NCBI RefSeq assembly: GCF_947507565.1
Contig: NC_089192.1
Location: 1,612,001 to 1,676,000, forward strand
Length of the DNA stretch: 64,000 nt
Source of the DNA: Oscarella lobularis
Taxonomy: Eukaryota; Porifera; Homoscleromorpha; Homosclerophorida; Oscarellidae
Reading direction: 5' to 3'
A program made the translations under genes and the position numbers. How positions within the stretch are numbered: the stretch's first letter is position 1; each line of letters opens with the position of its first letter. Positions 31,959-42,879 of the stretch are shown in pieces. The notes under the pieces were generated by a model that saw only the letters and a list, made by a program, of their open reading frames with translations, had not been told where the DNA came from and made no database searches.

Positions 31959-34440
31959 ATGATGATGGAAAACGGAGACCTTGTTCTATCAAAGATTGCT
32001 ACCCCACCGTCGTCGCCAGACGACGAGGTTGACGTCCGTCAGCAATCAACGGCAGTGACCCACTGCGCCACAATCGGCGACAATGGCCTCTACAGTCTTT
32101 TTGTTCTTGGGATTAAAGTGCCGAGGCGCGGCACATTTGCCCCGGATATCATAATGTCGAGTTCGTTCGGATATGCCTGTTAAGGAAATTCGCGACAAAC
32201 GTGACAGAGTCATCGCGTTCCTCGACACGCACAGTCCATTCCTTTACAAAGGGAGGTACGTCCGCCAAACAGTGACAAGTACGTCCTGCTCTCTACTTGT
32301 CAACGACGCCGATGGACGCTGCCGATCTTGCACGTCTTTCAGGTCGGCTCTGAGGCTTATCTCGTTGCGTCAGAGGAGGGCTGTCCAATCGTCAAGTAAA
32401 TTCGTGAGCAATTCTCTTTTGCGCACGCCACAAATGCGCCAGAAATTGCGTCGTCTAGCCAACGAGAGGAAAGTGTCATTACAAAGCATTCGACGTATGG
32501 CTCAGAAGGTAGCCAACTTCACCGACAGAACGGGGTCGACATGCCTCCGGACCAGCACGAAAATTTCATTGACATTTTAAAGAGTAACGGCGAATGAGTC
32601 GAAGAAACCTTTCCTGAAGGGTCATTCCGACGCGTTTTCTGGGACCAGCAACTCAAATCGGCCAAACTGAAGGGAAGTCGAGGAATGCACTGGCACCCTC
32701 TGCTTATACATGGGGCGCTGAATTTGCGGATGAGATCTTACGGCGCGTATCATGCCATGAGAACGGCAGGTTTTATTACACTCCCATCGGAGCGTACACT
32801 GAGAGACTATACGCACGTTTTTGAAAATCAAGTCGGCTTTCAATTTGAGGTGAACGACTTGCCTGCGGTGAAGGCGCGCCTGCTGCCTAGACGACGTCCG
32901 GAAGCACGTTGTCTTAGTATTCCATAAGATGAAAATACAGGAAGATCTCGTCTATAGTAAGCATTCCAATCGAGTGGTGGGCTTTGTACATCTTTCAAAC
33001 GTTGGCGACCGCTTCCACGCCTTGGAGAAGCTTGCGGCTGGCGGAAAAGGCGTAACAGAAGTTGCCACCTACATCTTGGTCATTATGGTTCGAGGACTTA
33101 CGACATCTCTTTGCTTTCCCTACACTCACTTTGCCACTTCCGGGGTGACTGGCGAAATACTCTCGTCACTGATGTGGGAAGCGGTTCGCCAGATCGAGAT
33201 GGTAGGTCTGCATGTCATTGGAATGACAGCAGACGGCGCGTCATCAAACAGAAATTTTTTTCGAAATTTTTTTTGACGGCTACAAGGTGCTGAATCCGTA
33301 CAGCTCCAAGGGCAGCTACATATATTTTTTTCTGATGTTCCGCACCTCATGAAGACTACGAGAAATTGCCTATCACACTCATACCCAAATGGCAAAGTCA
33401 GGCACATGACGGTAAGTCACTGCATGCAGAACTGAAGCCAATCATGTCTCACTTGTTCCAGTAGCTTAACGGACAGTCGATAATATGGAAGCATATCACT
33501 GATCTGTACTACGAGAGCCAAAAGACGTCAGGCTCAGCTGGTTTGACACTCCTTCCGAAGCTGTCTATGGAACACGTGCAAATTACGACCTATTCACGTA
33601 TGCGAGTTGATCTCGCCGCTCAGGTAAGGAACTGCAGTCCCTATGACTTTTCGCTGTCATTGTCCGCTGACAATACCTCCTACAGGTGCTCAGCGAGTCT
33701 GTTGCAAACGCCCTGGAACACTACGGATTCAGTGGAACAGAGGAAACAATCAAATTCTGTCGCATATTCGACAAAGCTTTCGATTTGCTGAACGTTCACA
33801 CATTGTGGGACAAAAAGCCAATCGTCGTTCTTACACCACTGCCGAAGACGAAAGACTTACGGTAATATTTCCTTCCTCCCAATTTCTTAATTGTACAAGC
33901 GGTTACACTTAGTGGCTAGAAGAGGACTTTTTAAAGTATTAGTACTTCGTCGACTGGGATACGTATGCGTCGTCACTTTCGCTGCCCAGGACGGACCAGC
34001 AAAAGGTGACACTCAGTAGAGAGACAATTTGCGGCTGGAAAATGACTGGTACGTATTGTTCACAAAACGGCTGCCTCGTGTTACAAAACGATTTTCCAAA
34101 CGCAGTTCGGTCTTTTGTCGATATGACGAGATACGTGTTGCGTCTGGAAGGAGAGAATGCATTTCTTCTTAGCGAACATATCAATCAAGACCCGCTGGAA
34201 AACTACTTCGGGCAACAGAGAGGAAGAGGCGGCAGGTGCACAAATCCATCATTGGATCAGGCATTGAAGACAGCATCGTCAATTCGATTGCAGGTATAGG
34301 AGATCGGGGAAATGTAGACGTATGTGACAGAACATAAATAGGCATCTGTCGCACAAATTCCAACTCGCGGAAACTGCTCCAGACGACGTAGGCTTTTCCC
34401 TGCTGAAGAAATAGATGATACACCAATCCCTAAACGGCGC
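31959..34440 (+). pseudogene. P/THAP9-type transposase of element B
   Basis: N-terminal block LDTHSPFLYKGRYVRQTVTS and SLLRTPQMRQKLRRLANERK, then MHWHPLLIHGALNLRMRSYG, TLPSERTLRDYTHVF, a core starting KHVVLVFHKMKIQEDLVYSK and NRVVGFVHLSNVGD, VGLHVIGMTADGASSNRNFF, FFSDVPHLMKTTRNCLSHSY, and the C-terminal EHINQDPLENYFGQQRGRGG, which matches the end of P-type transposases. The upstream proline/serine-rich segment (31,658-31,888) may be a 5' exon. Lesions: TGA at about 32,596-32,598, a frame change in a T8 run at 33,266-33,276, and several intron-like joins. The first catalytic motif, normally FDEMK in related proteins as I know them, reads FHKMK. The copy is probably inactive. Confidence 0.8.
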
Positions 34441-34578
34441 AGGAAGACTGTGAAAAAATAGGTAAATAATGAACTTGACCATATATCACATAAACTCTAT
34501 TGATAGTCTAAACATGGATTGTCTAAAGGTCAGGATGAGATCACTCAGGTGACAACAGCAGCAGTTCATGTGGACCTC

Positions 34579-35575
34579 TTATGTAATGTATGATTTGGAC
34601 AACGACTTGCGAAATCCTTTGCTCTTCTTCGCCCAACGGCCTTTCTCGACCTTGTATTCTTTCATGAGCGCTGACGTCAAAGAGTATCGCCTCATGGTGA
34701 TCGACTGGGTCACTATGTCGTTCAACAGATCGGAAGCAACGCTCTCATCATCGACATCTTGGCTCAAGCGGTACCATGAATCGCGGACCTTATCGTCGGT
34801 CACAACCCTGATACGGAATTTATCTTTGCTGTCGTCTTTGCTGAAAAGGTATTGTCGTAACTCAGTTCTCACAATCGTTTCAAGCTGGACAAAAAATTCG
34901 TAAGTCGCGTCATTAATTTGAAATACTCCTCCGTGGTTGACACAATCGATCCATGCCGTGGCATTGTCGTCGGCGGTGGCATCGTCGTCGGCACTGGGCT
35001 TGTCAAGTCTCATACTTTCAAGGCAGTCAACGATCATCCGGCTGCTCTTGTGCTCGATAGACTTTCGATATTTCTTGAGAAGCCGGAAAGGAATAGACCC
35101 GGCGGCGTACCTCACAATACATCATTCATTTAGAGACATTTCCAATGGAGGCGACGGATCCATGGGCGACAGATGAGATGCTGACGATGACAAAATAGAT
35201 AGAGAAACGTCATCGAAGATCTTTTGATTGACCGACTGCATGAAAAGCGGATCGGTGAGTTTCATGCCAAGAGACCCGTACAAGCGTTCCCAAAGTGATC
35301 GCGATTCAAAACGGGCCTTCGCAAACAATTGCATGGCGTTTTCGCGACGAGCAGCGATAGAGCGAAACGTTGACTTGTCATTGACGCAGTTCTCGATCAG
35401 AGACACGATCTTAGAAAGGTCCTCGACGATGTCTGCGTCGGGCGCAGAGAGAAAAACTCTTCCTTCGCGATGCACACGGTCCAGGCGACTGTTCGCCGTC
35501 GTAACAACCTTCTCGCTAAAGACTGCGTCCACTGCTTGGCGAAAAACAGCGACTTTTGAGGCTATTTCGACCCTT
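34579..35575 (-). pseudogene. Accessory protein of P-like element B, one nonsense codon
   Basis: Homologous along its whole length to the accessory protein of element A: ANSRLDRVHREGRVFL, STFRSIAARRENAMQLFAKA, SVNQKIFDDV, VRYAAGSIPFRLLKKYRK, VNHGGVFQINDATYEFFVQL, QSITMRRYSLTSALMKEYK, KKSKGFRKSLSK. The frame is continuous except for one TGA at 35,116-35,118, exactly where element A has ...ECSIVRY. As in A, the coding frame continues upstream into the terminal repeat (SEARVEIASKVAVF). Function unknown. Confidence 0.75.
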
Positions 35576-35686
35576 GCTTCACTTAATTGATCACGTGAGC
35601 GGCGAGTTGCCTATCCCCCTCTTATTTAATCTATGCTGGAACCGAGGCAGCAGTTGAATCACATGTTTGTAACAAAGTAATATATA

Positions 35687-37222
35687 CAGTGGGGTCAGAA
35701 AGTTTTCGGCACCTTCCAAATTTACCCACTTAACGGCTATACGATCCAAACTAGAGTAGTTTTTTGCACGGCAAGTATGTATAACATCAGGAAAATCCCC
35801 AAAACCCCCAGTATACCGCGTAGATATCACAGGGACGTCCACCTTTTATTTAGTACCGAGTAGACCCGCCTTTAGCGCCTATTACCGCCCTAACTCTACG
35901 AGGCATGCTCTGAACTAAACGTTTAGTGGTCTCCGACGAAATACTTTTCCACACCTCTTATATTATTTTTATGAGATGTGGAATGCTCTGAGGGCATTTC
36001 TGAGCCACTCTTCGCTTCATAATGACCCAAAGATGTTCGATTGGGTTCAAATCAGGACTCTGGGCGGGCCATTGCAGAACATCAATTTTTTTTCGCTCGA
36101 ACCAGTTTTTGGTTGCTTTCGCCGTATGCGCCGGCGCGTTGTCCTGTTGAAAAATGAAGTTGTCGCCAACAAGAGACTCGCCATCTCTTTGTAAGCACGT
36201 TGAAAGAAGTCGAACGTACGATGCTGACGTCACAGACCCTTCCATTATTCGTAAACTTCCCACTCCTGACTGCGCCATCGAACCCCAAACCATCACTTTG
36301 CCGCCACCAAACTTCACAGTTGGCGCTAGGCATTGGCGCAAAAACTTTTCTCCGGGTTTGCGGTGCACGTAGAGCTGCTGCGAGCTCCCAAACAACTCGA
36401 ACGACGACTCATCCGAGAAGACGACACGCGACCATTCGTCTTCCCCCCATTCCTTCCTAACTTTTGCCCACTGCCGTCGATTTTTGCGGTGTTTTTCGCT
36501 CAACAACGGCTTTCTCACAGCAACGCACCCTCTTATACCGGCTTCATGCAGACGAACTTTTACTGTCGTCTTCGACACGTTGATTCCCGTCGCATTTTCC
36601 AGCTCTTTTCGAAGTTGTGCCGCCGTGGCCCTCTTATTACGTCGCGACGAAAGCACCAGGTACTCGTCCTGGCGCTCCGTGGTTTTTCGCGGTCTTCCCG
36701 ATCGTTTCCGATCGGCAACAGTGCCGGTTTCGTTTTTCTTTCGTATTATTTCTTGAATGGCCGATCGCGAGACCGATAATTTTCGGCTAATAGCAGTCTG
36801 GTTGTAGCCCTCTTTGTGTAGGGTCACTATTGCAGCCCTTTCTTCGAGTGACAGATTTCGCGTCTTGGCCATAACTCTCTCAAATTCACACACGCAAAAA
36901 CACATTATGACGTCACATACAACAGGCACCAATAATTTAGCATCTCTCCTACCATTGGACGACGAGGTGTCTACTTTATTATCACAGGCGTGGAAGAGTA
37001 TTTTGCATGACAAATAATGTATGTCTATTTAGGCGGATAGTGTCCAAGGCCTCCTGTCCGTGTTACTAGTTTAGACAAAGGTGTACCGGGCACTAAGGGC
37101 ATCTAAACCTGTTGTATTCGGCATTTAAAAAGTGTTTTGGGGCTGGAAAAGTGTACAGATTGGATCGCAAAGGCATAAACTATATTATTCTTAAAGGTGC
37201 CGAAAACTTTCTGACCCCACTG
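35687..37222. mobile_element. Tc1-type transposon
   Basis: A 1,536-bp element with inverted ends CAGTGGGGTCAGAAAGTTTT then CGGCACCTT, matching over about 29 bp, flanked by TA at 35,685-35,686 and 37,223-37,224. It carries one minus-strand transposase gene. Confidence 0.95.
35850..36872 (-). pseudogene. Tc1 DD34E transposase, single late nonsense codon
   Basis: From MAKTRNLSLEERAAIVTLHK: two helix-turn-helix units (TAISRKLSVSRSAIQEIIRK; KRATAAQLRKELENATGINV) linked by GRPRKT, then the catalytic domain RVVFSDESSFELFG (Asp 1), FIFQQDNAPAHTA (Asp 2) and SPDLNPIEHLW (Glu), with exactly 34 residues between the second Asp and the Glu. Stop TAA at 35,958-35,960 falls about 36 codons before the natural end (VWKSISSETTKRLVQSMPRR on to TRY and stop at 35,850). 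All catalytic residues lie before it, so residual activity cannot be excluded. I chose the Met at 36,872 because an upstream in-frame extension to 37,013 does not resemble Tc1 proteins. Confidence 0.93.
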
Positions 37223-37285
37223 TATATAATATATAAATAATACATAATATAATATAATGTATATTATATATATATATTCATTGCC
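37223..37285. repeat. AT-rich low-complexity tract
   Basis: TATAATATATAAATAATACA-type sequence directly at the Tc1 insertion site. Tc1 elements need TA targets, so the tract is a natural landing site. Confidence 0.8.
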
Positions 37286-38030
37286 TGTCGTCTAAATAAA
37301 CCAACATTTTATGATCTTCACAAGGTGAAATATCAATTTGGTGACAAGGAACACGAGGCTAGTTTGCCAGTGACAAAGCTGACTTTGTAACAACGGCTTA
37401 AGAAAATGTCAAGCAAATGCAGGCGTGCCAAAAGTATGGAAAGGAGTCGGTGTCAAGTGGTGGCCGAGGCAGGAGTGATAGCTAAATTGTGAAATTGCCT
37501 CTATTTAATTTACTTAGGGCGAAAAAGAACCCAAGAATGTCTATGCTCGCTGGAATGTTTAAAGCGCCGATCATATCTGTGCTACTTTAATAAGAATGTT
37601 GCTTAAAGAACTCAACGAAGCAAAAGCTTTGTATCACAACACAACGTCTATTGCGAAAAAGGTATGCACTCCAACGCTTGGGACAATTCTTGCTTAGTTT
37701 AATTAAATCTAAGCAGAGAAAGGAAAACCAATGCATGCGCTGTTCTTTCAGCGACATCAAACAGACAGCAAACTGCGCGCAATATTTCAGTAGACGGTAC
37801 ATAACAAATGTCATAAAACGCCCGTTCATTAAAACATCTTAAATGGTTTAAATTTGTTAATAGATTCGTCGGTCTTTTTTTCTAGCGAGAACTTGTCTGT
37901 CTGTCTGTCTTGTCGAATCATGGCAATTGCACGTTAGTTCCGTCGCCAACGTCGTCCTTTCGCTTTTCTTCGCCGCCTAGGAATGGTTGTTTGATTAGCA
38001 AGTTGACATCATTTTTATTATTACATATTA

Positions 38031-39948
38031 CAGTCCATCCTTGGTTATCCAGACTTCGATTAACCGGTACTTCGTTTTTCCGAACACTTGTTTTCTTTGG
38101 ACGTGACCAGCGACACGCCGTTTCTGTTTCTATCAAACAACTTAGCCATGTTTACTTCGATGAATTCTTCCAAGCGAAAACGTGTTGTCTTAGCTATAAA
38201 AGACAAAGTAGCAGTGCTCAAAATGTTGGGCGATGGATACTCAACATTAATTATAGCTAAAAATTTTGGAATAGGAAGACGAACTGTATCAAACATCAAG
38301 AAAAATCTGGAGAAGATTTTGGCGTTTGAGAGAGAGTTGGAGGAAAGAGGAACGTCAAAGGAGAAGAAGACAATGGGAGAAGGAGATGATAAAGAACTGG
38401 ACGAAGCAGTGTACGTATGGTTTCGTTAGAAAGCTGTCATTTCAAGGAGAAAAGCTTCTGCTGACAAAAAACCAGCTGAAAATTTTCGAAAAGAATTTCA
38501 GACATTTGTTCTCTCAGAAAATCTCTGCAGATATCAAATATTTAATTGCGATGAAACGGGGCTGTACTTTCGTTTATTGCCTCAAAAAACTCTTGCAGCA
38601 TCCTTCAAAAAATCAGCTCAGGGTCGCAAGAAGCTGAATGACAGGGTTACGCTTAACGTCTGCGCCAATGCATCGGGAACAATTAAACTTCCCAACCAAC
38701 TTATTGGAAAGTATAAGAAACCTCGATGCTTTAGAAAAACTAACATGGATTTACTTTCCCTTGTTTATTCCTCACAAAAGAACGCATGGATGGACTCAAA
38801 TCTGTTTTCAAATTGGTTCTCCTAATGCTTTGTTCCTAAGGTGAAGGAAGAACTGACCGCGTTTGGACTTCTGCCAAAAGCGATCTTGTTGCTCGATAAC
38901 TGCTCAGCGCATCCTAATGCCGAAACACTTACCAGTGAAGACGACAAAATTTTCTTCACTATTTCTTCCACCAATCTTTACCTCACTGATTCAACCAATG
39001 GATCAAGGCGTCTTAGAAAACTTAAAACGAATATACAAACGAAGTCTTCTGCGAAAACGTCTTACTGAAGAGGGAGACAGAACGGAAATTCTATATTTTT
39101 GTAAAGTCAGTTACCTTGAAGGTCGTTGGTAATCTTGTTTCTTAAGCATGGAAAAAGGTGCAATCTGAAACTCTTTTCAGATCATGGAATAAGCTTCTTA
39201 GCAGTGAAGACGAAACTTTAGAGAATGAAACTACAGATAATGTCACTGATTCGGAAGTAACAGAGCTGACGACGCTTTCAAATTGTTTTGGCTTCGATTT
39301 GTCGGAAAGTGAAAAGGCATCTTGGCTTGCTGATGTGTTGGGATTTGGTTGCGTGATTGTGATACGGGGTTGTAGTAAGGCGGTGTGGCGAGAGAGACCT
39401 CGATATAGCTGGATCAAGAGTTGCATCCGGCGACGACCACTCGATCAACCGAGTTACGACAACCCACGGACGGGAAATCGTAACAGATGCTGGCGACGAC
39501 ACTGATGAACAGTATCTCAGTGACGAAGAAATATTCCAGCAAGTCTTGAAAGATTCTGATGAAGAAAGCGACATTGACGACGCTGAAGAAACAACGTATT
39601 CTTGTCCAGTTTCAAACGGAGAAGCGGCAATGTTTAACATTGCTTGAGAATCAGCCAGAAGCAAACATTTATAACACATCTTTGCTAAGAGAGTTACATC
39701 GTCTTGCCTGTACAAAAAAATAACTTTTCTTTAAAACAGACCTCAATTGTTCAGTAGTTTCCTTTAAATTAGCAGCAAACTTTTGTGTGCAAATTAACGT
39801 TTGTATTTTTTATCATCAGCAAACAATTATAATAATTCTAAATTTGCATTAATTAATTCTAAATTCTATATTCAATAAAGACTTCGTTCTTTAGTTTTTC
39901 ACTTATCGGGCATTTCAGTTATCCTTACGGATAACCGATTATGGACAG
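38031..39948. mobile_element. Jerky/pogo-type transposon
   Basis: A 1,918-bp element with imperfect inverted ends (CAGTCCATCCTTGGTTATCC left; CTGTCCATAATCGGTTATCC when the right end is inverted), flanked by TA at 38,029-38,030 and 39,949-39,950. It contains one decayed transposase gene on the plus strand. Confidence 0.8.
38161..39646 (+). pseudogene. Jerky/pogo DDE_1 transposase, several frameshifts
   Basis: N-terminal helix-turn-helix SKRKRVVLAIKDKVAVLKML with FGIGRRTVSNIKKN, then catalytic pieces FNCDETGLYFRLLPQKTLAA (Asp 1), GRKKLNDRVTLNVCANASGT, KAILLLDNCSAHPNAE (Asp 2) and SLIQPMDQGVLENLKRIYKR (third Asp). Acidic C-terminal residues follow to about 39,646. The parts lie in at least three frames (changes near 38,430, 38,560, 38,825 and 38,960), so the gene is dead. 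Confidence 0.88.
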
Positions 39949-40090
39949 TATCATGTTCAATCAGACGTTCTTCACACTTCCCCTATTCCACCGCAGCAGC
40001 AATATTCGTCACCCGCGCCGCTACTAACCGGAAGTGATGACAAAAACAAAGGCAACGTCTCGTCAGAGACAATGTCAGATGTGCCACCTC

Positions 40091-40280
40091 CGCAAGATCA
40101 GGAACTGAGGAGATTTTTCCAACATGAAAGTAAGAACCAAGAATAGCTGATGTTAAAAATGTTACATTGTCTAAAGGTGAAGAGGAGGCCGCCATTCGAC
40201 GAAAAGTCAGGCAGGAGTTGAGGAGATTATGAAAGTAAGAACCAGGAATAGCTCATGCTGATACTGTTACATTGTCCTGC
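40091..40280. repeat. Direct duplication of about 70 bp
   Basis: GAGGAGATT, ATGAAAGTAAGAACCA, GAATAGCT and TGTTACATTGTC occur in the same order at about 40,107-40,178 and 40,219-40,276. The flanks are charged-residue-rich in some frames (EEERRANDTE-like near 40,380-40,430) but no gene could be built. Confidence 0.65.
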
Positions 40281-40896
40281 ATGAAACAAGAGGTAAGAAA
40301 CTGCAGGAGTAACACTGTCTAAACGCAAAGAGACATTTTCTAAAGACGACGGCACAGAGGAAGAGACGGCCAACGACACAGAGGAAGAGCGGAGGGCCAA
40401 CGACACAGAAAGGGTAGAAAGAAAAGAAGAAGGTATAAGAGTTGATTTAATCTTTTGAAACTTTATCATATTTCTAGATAAAGCAGGAGAACGCGGTACT
40501 GTAACTATCAATTAGAGTAATTTGATTTAGCTGCGCTTTATTCTTATTGCAGACGCCATAAGGCAGAGCAGAAGAGAGGTAACTAAAACTTCGTTTTATT
40601 CGTAAAATTCTGAAATTTCTCTTTTAGCTGAAGAAGAAAAAAAGGAGAACTCAAACTAAGGGTCTATATAAATTTAACAGTGCGTGATGAAGGGCCAACG
40701 TTAACTCGTTCTTATCAATTTCGAGCTTATTCGACTTTTTTTGTAGTTTTGCAAAACTTCTTTTTGAGTTGGAAGAAAGTACGAAACAAACGTCGCGAAG
40801 GTGGAAGATGGCAGCATCGAGCTGGAGCAGGAGTCGAAGAGTTGATGCTAACGCGCGTAAGGACACACCCTCGCTAATTGGTCCTCAGGAACACTT

Positions 40897-40976
40897 GGGG
40901 CGGAGCCGTACCAGACCTTTCGCTGGGGACCGTTTTACGGAACACAGAGAAAGGTCTGGGTACGAGGCTAGCCAAA
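40897..40976. repeat. Small fold-back element, copy 1
   Basis: About 80 bp with inverted ends: GTACCAGACCTTTC and, later, GAAAGGTCTGGGTAC, followed by GAGGCTAGCC. Confidence 0.6.
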
Positions 40977-41467
40977 GACGACTAACTTCACCGCGTTTCG
41001 GAAACCAATCGAGGGTACGATTCATGGCAAAAAAGAAGGCATTTGCTGCCTCTGCAAGATCAGAACTTAATGTTCATAGCAGTAGGGTGGTATCCGCAAG
41101 GTTGTGCCAAAATTACAACAAATGGAAGTGTCAATTCTACGCTGATTATGGAGCGTTTTAACTCACTTCTTAAGGTTAGTATGCTCACATATGTAACGCA
41201 GCCTTCTCTACTCACTTCGTCACAACGAAGATATACTGTATATTCCACAACGTTTCGTGCACACACGACCCGAGACAACACTATCTAACGACTACTCTCC
41301 TCCTTCTATGACGACACACAGGATGTCGTCCAATTACTAACTAGCTCTCCCTCTATTGGACGACAATGTAGCTACATAAATGTTTCTAGTTAGTGCGGCG
41401 TTACACATATAAGAAAGCAATAAAATCAAAATGGAGTAGCGTTAGGTTGATCACCCTCCTTTCATTC

Positions 41468-41552
41468 GGTAGCCTCGGAGACCCAGACCCTCTCTGCCGG
41501 CGCTACTGGGCGCGGCGCTGCACTGGGAGAGGGTCTGGGCAACTTACTGCAG
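41468..41552. repeat. Small fold-back element, copy 2
   Basis: Starts GGTAGCCTCGGAGACCCAGA and ends GAGAGGGTCTGGGCAAC. The arms pair (CAGACCCTCTC with GAGAGGGTCTG), and the GAGGCTAGCC/GGTAGCCTC edge matches copy 1 in inverted orientation. Confidence 0.6.
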
Positions 41553-42879
41553 AACGTCGGTTTCTTTGTGACGCGACAGCCTATCACAAAGCCAGCAGTG
41601 GCTCCCACTGCTCAATCAGCAAACGCGACCAATTATGTAATTAGGACAGCGTAACTGCTACACTGTAGCCTTACGATGAACGTAGCACTCGCCCGTGTGT
41701 GCCAACTCTTTGACATTGAGCGCTTGCACGACGAGCAGATCGCGTGCATTCGACATTTGGTGGCCGGCAAAGACGTCTTCGCCTGCTTTCCGACGGGATA
41801 GGGTAAATCTATGATTTATCTAGCACTTTCGTCTGCTCTTCGTGCCCTTTCATGTTCCGATCGGACAGAAAATCCTCTTATTTTCGTCGTCAGTCCTCTC
41901 AACGCACTGATGACGGACCAAGTTACGTCTTTGCGTCGCCGAGGGATGTTGGCGGCCCAGATAGGGTTTAGCGAAGAAGGCGCGGCTATTATTCAAGGAG
42001 AATCGACGTTCGTTTATGGAAGCCCGGAGGCCATGCTAGGAAACGAGAAAAGGAGAGATTTTCTGACTTCTTCCTCTGTTATCCACCGAGTCGCTGCTAT
42101 TGTGGCTGACGAAGTTCACACAGTGATTCAGTGGTATGTACCTTCATAAAGACAGCTTTCCTTAGACTGTATCGGTTTACTCGCTTTGTTATTAGGGGCG
42201 AGTCTTCGACAGAGGAAAAGGCGTCTTGACCATGCTGCCGATTAGTCGGGGAACTGCGAAGCATCATTCCTAAAGTGCCGATGTTGGCTTTGACAGCGAC
42301 GGTCACAGCAAGAAACCGCTCACGCTTGATAAGCATGCTGGGCATGTCTTGCTGTGTCAAAATTGTTTGTAGTCATGATCGAGCAAACATAAGGCTACGT
42401 GTTCACAAAATGGACAAACCGGTACGAAACGTCTTCACACCTCTTGTTACTCTTGTCAAGGTAGTATATTATCGGTAAACAGGTGGATTAGCAAGAACAG
42501 GTAAGGGAAGACTATTACGGAAAACTAAAACGTGGAACAAGGGAAGGGGTATGTGTGTGACACAGTTAGACGCAGTTACTGAAGACCACCGCCAAAGCAC
42601 CGAATATCGGTTTTGGCGGGAAGTGACGTGACGCGGGTCGCCGAGCATGGAAAGATGGCCTTGATTTTGTTGAGAATGATTGTTAGCATTGCCACGCTGA
42701 AGAACCACCCAGAGACGTTTGCGCCAGTAGTTGACAAATGCAGCGCGATCATTGACGAAGTCGATGGAAAGACGAACGACGGCCTTGCGGAAGAAATCCC
42801 GAGCAATGGGGCTCCAACGGCCATACACCTCCATGACTAGAGGGTCAAAGAGGTAGCCGAGGGAGCCAGCCACTGCACG

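Larger units (their letters stand above)
31111..35635. mobile_element. P-like transposon B, full gene set
   Basis: A 4,525-bp element with inverted ends starting CATAGATTAAATAAGAGGGG then GATAGGCAACTC (about 45 bp matched, similarity to about 70 bp). The ends match element A except in a few bases, so both belong to one family. The left target duplication is hidden by the gap. It holds a proline-rich 5' region, a P/THAP9-type transposase on the plus strand and the accessory gene on the minus strand. Confidence 0.85.

Noticed and set aside
36333-36779. 148-residue plus-strand frame
   Set aside because: Antisense to the well-supported Tc1 transposase.
36873-37013. 47-residue N-terminal extension of the Tc1 transposase
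   Set aside because: Does not resemble Tc1 proteins; MAKTRNLS at 36,872 is the family-like start.
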